DNA from: Henckelia pumila
Lineage: Eukaryota; Streptophyta; Magnoliopsida; Lamiales; Gesneriaceae
Length of the DNA stretch: 64,000 nt
Direction of reading: 5' to 3'
Assembly (NCBI RefSeq): GCF_033568475.1
Contig: NW_027331840.1
Coordinates: 1-64,000 of the forward strand
Shown here: one piece after another, positions 1 through 10,700 of the stretch
How the letters are laid out: every line of letters starts with the position of its first letter
Position numbering within the stretch: the stretch's first letter is position 1
Position numbers and translations under genes: made by a program
Notes under the pieces: generated by a model
What the model was told of the DNA's origin: nothing
The model's database searches: none
Seen by the model: the letters and a program-made list of their open reading frames with translations, nothing else

Positions 1-1
1 C

Positions 2-127
2 GAGAAAAGCATGATCTTAATTGAGTTTGTTGGAACTAATAACCAATTAGCTGATATATTCACAAAAGCTTTGGATTTTGAGAGATTTTCCAGTCTAAGG
101 AAGTCTCTCAGTATGTGTGCATTATAG
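2..127 (+). CDS. Ty1/copia pol, C-terminal end of RNase H (partial)
   Basis: The frame starting at base 2 is open for 41 codons and ends with TAG at 125-127. It contains NNQLADIFTKAL, the diagnostic C-terminal block of plant copia RNase H domains, followed by a short tail. Only the end of the polyprotein is in the window, so no catalytic residues can be judged. It fixes the orientation of the element as plus. Confidence 0.88.
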   Translation, partial: EKSMILIEFVGTNNQLADIFTKALDFERFSSLRKSLSMCAL

Positions 128-1882
128 ACAGAACCGAGATGTTATCAGGAGTGTTGCCAACACCCTGTGACAACACCTTTTCATGCATGTGCATTTTTAG
201 GATCTTAGGCATATTGCATTCATGCATTCATTCAGTTTTGTGATGTGGTTGATACTTTGTAACCATTGACTAGTTTTTCACTCAGGATTATCATCAAAAT
301 TTTTTACAGCTTAATGTGATTAATCAAAGAAGAGTTCTGACTTTGTCACGAAGTAGTGGAGGGACGTTCGTGTATTCCATGATCTTGTCCCAAGTGAAAA
401 GTGACTTTGTATATTCAGAATAAAAAAGAAAAAAAATGATGAAGCTTAAATTGAATCAATCATCAAATTTGATTGATAATGAGAAGCAAATGAAAAATCT
501 ACCTAAAGGGGTCCATTTGAAGATCGTTCCTTTAGTGTGCAGGCTACCACTTCTGCAAAAATAATGAATTGGATAAACTAATTTTTTTGAATCCTGAAGT
601 GTTGCTGGGAGATGTTGCCAACATCCCTGGATAACACCTCACTTGTCCAACCTTTATTTGTGCATAAAAATTGCCTTTATTTTTATATGTCACACTCTGT
701 TTTTAAGACATAATTAGGGCATGCATATTTGTGAATATACTAAGCCAAAAGGTTAAAAATTCCGATCGAACAAAATTTGTGATTTTTGCCTCTATCCTTC
801 TGAATTTTTTGAATTTGAAATGTGATTGGATTTTGTTTCAGTGGCGTTATATTCTTGATGAGGATTGAAATTGTGGTTTTATTTGGTGAAAATATTTGGG
901 CCGTAAATTTATCGGAGAAAATCGAAGAGATTGGAGGTGGGGGGGGGGGGGGGTGGGGGGATAAAGGGGATAGAGGGGGGGGGGGGGAGCGCTAACATTG
1001 CAAAACCCACCTTTCAAATAACGGATTTGTTACACTTTCTCCTCATAGTTAACCTTGGAGATGTTGCTCAAAATTAACCCGTTAGGGCCATTCTCACCCC
1101 CATCCGAGTTATGTCAATAGGAACACGATTTGGTTCCTTATATGTTTAAAGAAGTGTTGCATTAATCTGTTTAATGGAAAGATATTTTATCCTATTCTGC
1201 TTTGTTTCGCCACCATTGTATCCTCTGTACTTCCAGTTTTATCCATATGCCTCAAAATTTCTATCTCTGTTCACGTCTTTCACATTCTAATAGGCAGGTA
1301 AAACGGTTACTTTGATTTACATGATATTCGTTCTGAGATACAGAGGATTCTCCGACCAGATGCTGCGGAAGGTGTCATTGGCACCTACCATCACACCACA
1401 CCCTGTCGGTTGAGCGATGCCTAATCATTCCGTTTTTGCCGGTGGAGGAACCTGGGCCTCATGGAACTCCATCGCAACCAGATTAACCCGATGAGAGCCT
1501 GAACACTATGCCATCGATGTAGAGCAATTTACTAGACATGAGAGTGGTGAATATTAGGTGTTGCCCACGAAACCCTTAACTCCCACCCACCCACGCCGAT
1601 CCATAGAGACAAACTGGATACAAACCCAGTGTACACTGCCTCCAAAAGATTACCGTGGAAAAGGATCAACCATCAAGACCATCTCTGGTGGACACTGAAT
1701 TCACCTCTGGGATGAGAACTCTCTGATGCAGACTTCAAGCATTGTTAACGCCGAAAAAGGGGAAGATTCAAGTACCCAAGAACCCGGTATTGGAATGAAG
1801 CTATTCTGGTTCCTTTTGCCGCTGAAAGTAAATCATCAAGTGATTCCTCTGAGAGTGAGTCCACTGAAATCAGGAACTCCAC

Positions 1883-3070
1883 TTGTTGCTTACTACTGTT
1901 GTTGAGACAGATTGCACCTGTATTCTGTACCTATTCTACTGTTTACCTCCTGTTCTGTCTGATGAAGAAGAAATGTCAATAGCCCAATTCATGGCTAAAA
2001 TGAAGAAGTCTAAAGGCAAGAAGCCTACATCCACTGGTACTGCTCCTGTCCCAGAATCTGAAGATGAACCAGACGAGGGAGATGCACTCGACAGAATTTG
2101 CTGACACCGCCCTCAATCCCTATCTGATAGTTCCAGCTCTGATTATCGAGTGTAGATTCAGATGCAGAGAAGGAGTTGGAAGAAGAGTCCAATTTCTGAT
2201 GACTCTGAACAAGAAGAGGAAGGTGCTGAGGAAGGTGTTGCCGACACCCTGGACGACACCTTAGTGCGAAGAATACTAGGTAAACTCGTCCTATTCATGC
2301 TGTTTTTTACTCCAAGGAGATTGCTGATTTGCTGGGAGCACTATGTTGAACGAGAGTTTCTTAGAAGGAGGCATTAACATTGGATTTTGAGAGCTATGGA
2401 GCTCAAGAAACATGGTGAAGATTTTTTGAGGTGGTAAAGATACATATTTGTCTACTGTTACAAATGCTGGTCCTTATTACAGAGAAACTGGGTGCGTGAG
2501 TTCTACTGCAATCTCACTGAAGCTGTGAAGGATCCTAGATACATGGAAGGTAAGGGAAAGTCTATGTGCATGGGGTGATCTTCGCTTTCAGCCCTGCCAT
2601 TCTAATAGAAATGGATTTTTTCAAACTCCTGCCATATGATGTTGCCAGCTCTGCCTACCACTGATGAGTTGACATCTGTCATCACTGGATGACATGTCAC
2701 TGTTTACCCAGCTCAATCCTAAGAAATTGTCAGCAACCAAGCTCACTTCTTTATTAACATCTGTCCTCCAATAAAACTGCAGTGTGAAGACTTGGACTCC
2801 ATCCGAAATTCCAGTGTGGTTACCAAGCATCAAGCCCCTGTCTTGTATTCTATTGGCACTGGAATTGCATTCAACTACGGCCGACTCGTGTTTGACACAG
2901 TCATGGCTTTTGCAGATGGTGCTCAACCTAAATTGAAGCTGTCTTATCCATCACTCATCTATTCTATGTTGCTATCTCAAGAGATTGAGAAGGATGATGA
3001 TGAAGCACTTATTGCTTCAGGAGAGTTGCTAAAGATCGCACCTGCTTTCTCAAAGGAAATCGGAAGATAG
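1883..3070 (+). pseudogene. Decayed extra (env-like) ORF of the Sirevirus element
   Basis: Three short open stretches in different frames (about 1883-2104, 2162-2377, 2792-3070) read as pieces of one protein broken by frameshifts and stops. The first piece is acidic with a Lys-rich patch (SDEEEMSIAQFMAKMKKSKG). The last piece contains VLYSIGTGIAFNYGRLVFD followed by a PSLIYSMLL segment, which resembles the 'putative plant transposon protein' domain seen in extra ORFs of plant retroelements. That match is by memory of the family pattern. The piece sits between pol and the polypurine tracts, the usual place for the extra ORF of Sireviruses. No intact protein can be made. Confidence 0.5.
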
Positions 3071-3587
3071 ACCTTTCTTGGTCTGAGTTTGCTGATGCCG
3101 TAGGTGTTGTGGCAGGTACGCCAACACCTCCTCTGCCACTGCTGTTTTGTACCCCCCTCTACTGCTCATGATGCTGATCCTGCATTCGTACAAGCTCAAT
3201 TGGTGCATGCTGAGCAGAAGATTGCAGAAGCAAAGGCTTGACCTAGCCTATTATGAAGGGTTTAAAGGCTCACTATGAATCACTACTAAGCGGAGCTAGC
3301 CCTTCTGAACAAAAAAGGGGAGAAGAAAGTGAAGCAGGAGAAGCTGGAATCTGAGAGCAATCAATTTTAATCTTCGTTTTTATTTTTTTTTGTTGGTTTT
3401 GCTAGTTTAGATTTTTGTTTATTATTTGTTTAGTTTTTTCCTGATCATAATCAAAACTGTCTTTTATGTGGTTTTAACTCTGATATGATTTCTTGATTGT
3501 GTTTCTCCTTGCTCTTATGGTTTCTGATTTAAGGTGTCATAAGCTAGATGTTGTCAACATCTTGCGACAACACCTCTGGATATACTT

Positions 3588-3688
3588 AGGGGGAGAATCT
3601 ATTCAGGGGGAGTTTTGATTAAGGGGAAGTTTAGTTGATATGTTTGTTAATTAAATATGTTTTGTCCAGAAAGGCAAAAAGGGGGAGA
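3588..3688 (+). other. Multiple polypurine tracts before the Sirevirus 3' LTR
   Basis: Four tracts of the form AGGGGGAG or AGGGGAAG lie at about 3588-3595, 3605-3612, 3621-3629 and 3676-3688. The last one, AAAAAGGGGGAGA, directly precedes the LTR start TGAAATGAAT and is the likely plus-strand primer. Repeated polypurine tracts are typical of Sireviruses. Confidence 0.8.
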
Positions 3689-3689
3689 T

Positions 3690-4500
3690 TGAAATGAATA
3701 TTTTATTTCTTAAAATCATCCTATTTTGAAAAAAGAGTTTATTAAATATTTTTTGCCTTTTTTGGACATGAAGTAATCTTTATTTATGTGTATTTATTTC
3801 CTGTTTGCGATATTGATAAGCTGATTAGAATATTTAACATATCATATCTAATATTTATCTTTCTTTATTTGTGTAGATTTGATATGATCAAATCATATGA
3901 ATCCTACGCCTACAAGGAAATATATTGAAGAAGGATTCTTTGTCTATTTATTTGAGATAGACGTTCACAAGAAAGGAGAGATAGAGAGAGACCGTGAGAT
4001 TTTCCAAGAGCTTCATACACATACATTGACAGAAGGATTGAAGATCTTTGAAAGCTCAAATCGGTCAAGGTTACTTGATGCTTGAAGAACACTTGAAGAT
4101 CATTGATTGAAGAGTGTTTCGACTATACAAGTTTTTGACATCAAGATTTTTTAACTCCTTACTCTATTTTATTTATTCTATTTTGAATAAAATTTTTAGG
4201 AGTTATTTTTATGATTTATTTTCTCAATTGTTTTGAAAAATTGAATTTTACAATAATCACTAGTGTTAGGGTTTGTAAAACTCTTTGATTTGTTTTCTAG
4301 TAATGTTTTGCCCTGAGACGCTGCAAGAGTATTTTATACTCTTGCTTAAATCATATTGAGTCTATTTATTTGGTTGCTTGTTTATTTTATTTACGTTTTA
4401 ATTTTATTCCGCTGCAAGTTATTCAAGGTGTTATTGTAGGTGTGGTCAACATCTTGTGACAACACCTCAAACAGTTTATGTGCAACCCCTATTCCCTTAC
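3690..4500 (+). repeat. 3' LTR of the Sirevirus element (right end approximate)
   Basis: The LTR starts with TG two bases after the last polypurine tract. It is AT-rich and carries one palindromic motif near its end (4438-4467). A CA end near 4494 is possible, but no second LTR or target duplication is available to confirm it. Two short antiparallel ORFs at 3897-4092 look fortuitous. Confidence 0.55.
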
Positions 4501-4960
4501 AAAAGTTTTAGATACAAGTTTTATTTTCTTAAAATACATTTTCAATCGTAACAAATTTGTTATGGTTTGCGTTTTGGATTCGGAGGAACGGGGGGTTTTA
4601 GCCTTTTAGGGAGTATTTGAAAGAAGTTGAAATATCTCGGATTTGTTTTGGAAAAATATTTTATATAACGTTTTTATGAAAGTATATTTTAAAAAATATA
4701 AACAAAATTTTAAATTTGTTTTATAATAAATATGCGATTACAAAACTATTCTATATAAACCGTTTTTATATTTAAAAATAATATAAAAAATGTTTGGACA
4801 ATTATTTTATAAAAAATTTTAATTTTCATTTTTTTTCTTGGTTATGATTTATTATTCATATGACCTATTTTTTTTTAATTATAAAACATAAAAAAATCCT
4901 CACAGTTATTTTTTGAAAAATATGATTGAAGAACAACTTTAAAAAAAATCATAAAATTTT

Positions 4961-5282
4961 GAAAAAACTGCAATTTTGGTCATGTATGTTAGACATTTTG
5001 CGATTTTGGTCATTTATGTTTTCATATTTCAGTTTTAGTCCTGTATGTTTTCGATTTTTGGCAATTTTAGTCTTTTTTCATCGAAAATTTTTACGTGACA
5101 CTATACATGTCAGCTCCACATCAGCACTGCATTGGTGTCACATCAATGCTACATCAGAAAAAAGGACTACAATTGCAAAAAAATCAAAGATAGCGGACTA
5201 AAACTGAAATCTGAAAATATAAAGGATCGAAATCGCAAAATAACAAATATAAAAGACCAAAAAAACAATTTTTCATAAATTG
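4961..5282. mobile_element. MITE-like foldback element, copy 1
   Basis: About 130 bases of the left part (motifs TTTTGCGATTTTGGTC and TTTCAGTTTTAGTCC) are closely matched by the reverse complement of the right part. The centre contains GTGACACTATACATGTCAGC and GCACTGCATTGGTGTCAC. Related copies lie at about 9497-9775 and 62797-63068. No coding capacity. The target duplication was not resolved. Confidence 0.7.
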
Positions 5283-5632
5283 TTTACAAAAATCTTTTTC
5301 AAAAATATATTTTGAGTTTTTTCACTTATAAAAAATTTAAAACTTTTTTAAAGTACTTATCTAATACATTGGGATGGATTTGATTGAAATCCACCACAAT
5401 GATTAAAAAACTAACCACTTGGAACTTGAACCCCTTGTCGAGTGGTTTACTCAAACAAATTAATAGTTGTGATATTATGGATTTGAAAATATTGACTCTA
5501 AATTCATTCATCCAATTGTAACCTATGATGATATAATAGTCTTGCGGTGGTTAAAAATAGTAATTCCCCCATATATATATATAGATATATATAGATAGTA
5601 CTGATCCCCTGCACACTACTGATCCCTTGTAT

Positions 5633-5768
5633 ACTGGTGTGCAGGAATTTTGTGTACACCACGTAATGTTCGCGCGAACATCTAAAAATAAAAATCAGAT
5701 GTTTGCGTGAACATCTCAGATGTTCACGCGAACATCACGAGATGCACACAAAACTCCTGCACACTAGT
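5633..5768. mobile_element. Foldback (MITE-like) element of a second family
   Basis: A left arm of 50 bases (5633-5682), containing GTGTGCAGGAATTTTGTGTA and TGTTCGCGCGAACATCT, is mirrored by a right arm (5718-5768) with AGATGTTCACGCGAACATC and CCTGCACACTAGT. Each arm also holds its own small palindrome around CGCG. The flanks are TA-rich. No ORF. Confidence 0.7.
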
Positions 5769-7160
5769 GTGCAGGGAAACAAAATTATATATATATACCC
5801 CAAGAGTGTATCTGGTGAATATTGCTAAAATATTCTAGGCCGGAGACCAGGATTCAAGATTGTGTGATTATTAAAACCCCCACGAGCATATAGTTTCACT
5901 TTTATATTAAAAAATAATAAATCTTGCACGAACTTTCGATTAGTTTTTTTTAAAACATTATTGGGGTCTAAACATAAAATATTTAGTGCCCAATTGTCAG
6001 TATATGTAACCCATATGCCCAATTTATACATATAAACAGGCTGTTCATGTGTGAAATTAATAATGGATACCTTAGGCCTACAAGCTCCCTTCCAACCGAG
6101 CTTTGATAGTTATATGATACTTCATATTTCACCTTTATTTTTCTTGAAGATTCTCAATAAAAACTATAATTGCGATTCCAAATCTCTAATGCACTAGTAC
6201 TGTATATGCTCATCCAATCCCCCACTATTTTATATCTTTTTTGGCTCTTCAAGATATGTGGTTAGCAAATTAAGTATATGCATGTTAACTATTAACATTC
6301 AAACAGTCTGCCCCCAATTGGGTCGATTTCTTTCAATTCTTCTAGCTAACTAACTTTATTGGCCATAACTATGTGTTGCATGTTCCAAGATATATACTGT
6401 CAATCGATGTTATTACCATATCAAAATCAAGTAAATTTATGTCACACCCAAAACCCTGCACTAATTCTAACCCTCCTAATTAGTAACATCGTACAAGTTG
6501 AAATCCACTGCAATTACAAAGTGTCGACGATTGATTGATTTATGAAAAAAAAAAAAAATTCACATAAGTTAATACATGCTGTATTTGATATGGTAATTTT
6601 AATTTACAAGGGAAATAACGAAGTTAATGACTTTTGATTATGTGATAATAGATAAACTATATATATGTATATATGCTGCTAATTTAATATTTCATGTATT
6701 GCCACAGTCCCATTTTGCCTTTTATTTCTATAAAAAATGAAATGGATACCATGACTTTGAGATATAGATTTGAGATTTGAGACCAAATGACCTCAAATTC
6801 AGTCATCCAAATTATCCTTATTTTATTAATAAAGAATAAAATATGAGAAATATTGAAAAAATCAACCATAATAATTGATGAAAAAATAAAGTCCAAACAT
6901 GGTTATAAAAGTTTTTTTAAACTTATATTTTATTAATTGTTGTGGGTCATGATATGTATGTTTGTGTTTCCAATAAACTATTTTTATAGATATATTTGAA
7001 TGCATCGGATGCTCTTAAACACATACCAAATGCCTTACTGTTCAAGTCAATTAGGTTTATAACTATGCAAGACAATGGACAAATTAAGACCAATTTTGTA
7101 CGGCCAAAGATTCCAATGCACATAATAAACTCTCAGTTCTAATTAATCTCCAATTATTAT

Positions 7161-7171
7161 TTATAAATATA
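7161..7171 (+). promoter_or_regulatory. TATA box of the SPIRAL1-like gene
   Basis: TTATAAATATA lies about 100 bases upstream of the start codon, a normal distance for a plant gene with a 5' leader of about 70 bases. Confidence 0.6.
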
Positions 7172-7268
7172 GGCTCAATTCCCCAGTTCTCCTCCTCCTT
7201 TGCTTAATCACACACACATATATATATTCCAAGAAGATTAATTTAATTCACTAAATAAATATAAAATC

Positions 7269-7722
7269 ATGAAAAGAGGTGGAAGCTATGGAGGTGGGCA
7301 GAGTTCTCTGGGCTATCTCTTTGGTACCGATGACAAGAAGAAAAAGGAGGCGGCGCCGCCGTCCCCGGGGGCTGTTTTGCCGCCTTATGGGATTGATATA
7401 GAGATCGAAAAGCCTCAAGAAAATCTTGTTGGATCCCCATCTTCTCAGAACAAAGCTAATGCATCCAACAACTATCCTAGGGTTCAGGGCCAAAATTCAG
7501 GAAACTTCGTCACTGTAAGTACTATAGTAGTTTTAAAGATTAAATATTATCAATCATATATATTTGTACTTTTTTTAAAAATAAATCCCTTTTGCTTTTT
7601 TTTTGTTATTATCTGTGCAATTATATATATAGGGTCGTCCATCAACAAAAGTCAAGTCTGCTCCCGGTGGAGATTCATCTTTGGGGTACCTGTTTGGAGA
7701 TAAGTCTGGAAATATGGTTTAA
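7269..7722 (+). CDS. SP1L: SPIRAL1-like microtubule-associated protein
   Basis: Two exons, 7269-7514 and 7633-7722, joined by a GTAAGT...TATATAG intron in phase 0, give a 111-residue protein. Residues 8-19 read GGGQSSLGYLFG and residues 94-105 read GGDSSLGYLFGD. This pair of near-identical terminal repeats is diagnostic of the SPIRAL1 family. These small plant proteins bind cortical microtubules and control anisotropic cell expansion. The middle is low-complexity, with a KKKK stretch and many Pro, Ser and Asn. Length matches the family. The start ATG is the first in a clean leader and begins the conserved N-terminus. Reading through the intron gives a false 144-residue ORF. Which SP1L paralogue this is cannot be told. 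Confidence 0.93.
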
Positions 7723-10700
7723 AGGTTGTTATATCCCTTGTTTTATCCAAGATGATCAAACAAGGCTTTATTGACTGTATGTGTTCCTTTGATGATCAAA
7801 CAAGGGTTAATATGAGACTCGATTTCTTACAGCTGTGAAATTTAGGTTAGGGTTTGGCTTGTGTTGGTGGTTCATTGTTGAATGGAAGTGTGTTTTTTTA
7901 CCCTTTTTGTTTTTTTGGTATTCAAACGTGGTAAAATCAATGTTTTCAAAGGTTATTATAGTATGTTCCACATTTGACAGTTTAAATTACTAGCTATATT
8001 ACTATACATGTGGTTTGGAGGTTGCTTGTTTTGGTGGGCTACAATAAACTAAAGTGTACGTATGTAAAAATCTGTCATTAAGTGAGAGTTGTGTTGATTG
8101 TGTTTACACATATATATAAAGGTTGTTATGATATATATTTAATTAGACTTGTTTTCTTTAATGAATTTTCTTGTATTTGAATGTTTTTCTAATGGAAAAT
8201 GGTATGAAAACAAGATTGCGTATGTAATTAATCCTTCACATATATTGGAGTTTCACCTTGAATAGATAATGAATGCAACATAATATATATGCAGCACCAA
8301 GTATTGCACAAGATATATATGAAATGGCTGTACTTCATTTCTATGAATGAACTGCTAACAATGCAGCACCAATGATATATATGATATATCCGAATCGGGT
8401 GCTAATACTTAATTATTACCAAAGGAGCTAGCCATCTGCTAATTCCTGGCTTGGTGCTTTCTCGAGTAGCCGTGAAATATAGTCCGAAAAATGACTTGGA
8501 GAGCATCGGTTTATGAATTGATGCAGTTGTTGTCGAATCAAGAATGAATAACTTGGAAGGAATTAATGGCAAATATAAGAAATATTACAAAGAACATATA
8601 TAGAGTATCTTGTAGAAATGCATGTTGTGATCGATTTATATCACTATGCATGTTACACACACACACACATTTATATATATAGTTTAAGATCAATTGAGGT
8701 GCATGGCAAAGTGATTCACATGGATAAAAAGTGGAACCATCTTGGCTATTGAGTTTTGAGGAAATTAGAGCCCATTGTGATCAGGAAAGAAATGAGACGA
8801 AAGAGGTAAGACTTTGCAAAATAATATTTACATATATATTGAGTCCAGTCCAGCAATACATGTTTAAACAATTAATAGAAGATCGAATTTTATAACATCT
8901 CATTTGTTCCTAGTAAAATCTATACTTGCTTATTTTTAGAGACGATAAACACTCCATTAGAATGCTTCAACAACGGACATTTTCATGATTCATTACTCAA
9001 AGAACCCGCATGAGGGGGCGAGACCGCCACCCCGCGGCCCCTCATTCAGGAGTTTTGTACCGGGCATGAGTCTAACTTTGTGTTTCGGTGCTCGAGAGAC
9101 CACTGGGATATTTCGAGCAAAGATGGATGTAAATTAAGCAAAGGCAAACCATAAGAGGCGAGTAGGGGTGATCCCCTCTCAAGTAGAAATGAGACAGAAT
9201 TTAATGTATAATTTTTATTATTATATATATTTTCCTTCCTAGCTAAGTCCATGGTTAATATATTACATACGTATATGCTAGTTACATATTGTGTGCATGT
9301 GTAGGCTTCTTGAAGATGTAGTGCGTGCCATATAATTGTGTGTAGCATATAGGGAAAATGTGGCACATCCCTCAGCTCCTACATGTTTGCTCTTTTCTAT
9401 GCATCGTGTGAGTACCGTGTATACGCACTACAACCGATCGAATATATATGTGACACCAACTTAAATTAACTATATATTTTACATATTTATATATATAGAA
9501 AATTGTTCAATTTTGATTTTCAAGGTTGTCAAAATTGAGTTTTAGTTATTTATTTTTTATTTTTGGCGATTTTGGTAATTTGTGTTCTATTTTTTTTTTT
9601 TTTGCATGACAGTACTTACGTGACATATTAATGATGTTTTAGTGATATATTATTGACATGTGTACAAATCACTGAACTTGTAAGATTAGATAAAAAAAAA
9701 ACAACATATTAAAACTAAAATTTGAAAACACATAGACTCAAAAATCTGACCTAAAATTGAAGTGACATGTATCATTATTATATGAGTTTCTTTATATGGA
9801 CCAAACACATACATATCATTGAGTTATTAAATAAATAGAAATAGTATGCTTGTCGGGCCGCTAATTATTGTAAGTATGTAATCATGAAGCGGTTACGTGT
9901 CAATTTTTGAAAAACTTTTTTTGATTTTGGTACCAGTAAATTAATGCACTTTGACATCCAAAGGAGGAATCTCTTTAATTACTTTATTTCCCTTTTTCGT
10001 TTCGTACAGTGCAGCAAAATGTAATTATGCACTTCTTTTATTTTATTTTTAGTTTTTTAAAATTACTTTTAAAAGTGCTCACTTGTTAAAGTTTGGATAG
10101 GGCTCACCTTGACACACACGTGTTAATTTATGCTATATTTGGAGTATTTATTTTTTTATTCTAATATTATTAGATCACGTAGGTGTTTTATATTTTTATT
10201 AAAGTTGACATATATGTTAATGATTCAAGGGCAACATTTGACCATAAAGGATAAATACTTCAGGTATAACATAAAATATCTCTTAGATGAAGAGAACAAT
10301 AATAAAATTATTTTTTTAAAAAAATAGTTATATCTCAGCACAAGCTTGAATTTATATTTTTATTAAAATGGCTCGGAGATTGGCTTGAAACTTTAATTCG
10401 GATATGAATAGAATTAACTTTTAAATTTAAGTTTGAATATTCTAATAATTATGTCAGAAAAATTCATGTTAATATTTCATATTATTTATTATTTATTTTT
10501 ACCATTTCATAGTATAAGCTACGCATCTTAAAAATTAAGTTATTTCATATTTTTGAAAAATTTTAAATTAAAAATCCCTACGCACCACAAAAATATGTTA
10601 TAATTGAGAAAAGGCTTTTAGTTACTAATTAAACGGTGGTTTTTCGGTGTGATAACTAATTAACTATGATTTTCATTGGTGCTTCCAACAAGAGGCCCAA

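Larger units (their letters stand above)
147..4467. repeat. Six dispersed copies of an AGGTGTTG...CAACACCT inverted-repeat motif
   Basis: A motif of about 30 bp occurs at 147-178, 611-639, 2232-2261, 3101-3129, 3547-3575 and 4438-4467. Its ideal form has arms AGGTGTTGTC and GACAACACCT, perfect reverse complements around a centre near AACATCTTGT. Copies differ by a few bases, but nearly all keep the right arm CAACACCT. They lie in the untranslated region, in the extra ORF and in the LTR, so coding constraint does not explain them. Sireviruses are known to carry repeated palindromes in their 3' noncoding part. Confidence 0.8.
1..4500 (+). mobile_element. 3' part of a Sirevirus-type Ty1/copia retrotransposon
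   Basis: The window opens inside the last codons of a copia pol. Then come a long non-pol stretch with a decayed extra ORF, a cluster of GGGGGAG polypurine tracts (3588-3688) and a TG-starting LTR (from 3690). Multiple polypurine tracts, an extra ORF after pol and repeated palindromic motifs are known hallmarks of the Sirevirus lineage. The 5' LTR, gag and most of pol lie left of the window. The right end near 4500 is an estimate because the matching LTR and target duplication are not visible. A G-rich run at about 938-988 lies in the untranslated part. Confidence 0.75.
4501..7160. other. AT-rich intergenic DNA with two foldback elements
   Basis: Apart from the foldback elements at 4961-5282 and 5633-5768, no gene is seen. 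Short ORFs here are in very AT-rich sequence without recognisable motifs. The last 200 bases form the promoter of the SPIRAL1-like gene. Confidence 0.6.

Noticed and set aside
7251..7493. 80-codon minus-strand ORF opposite the SPIRAL1-like exon
   Set aside because: Shadow of the coding strand.
9046..9366. 106-codon minus-strand ORF near a GC-rich patch
   Set aside because: No recognised family, no splice or promoter context; cannot be supported as a gene.
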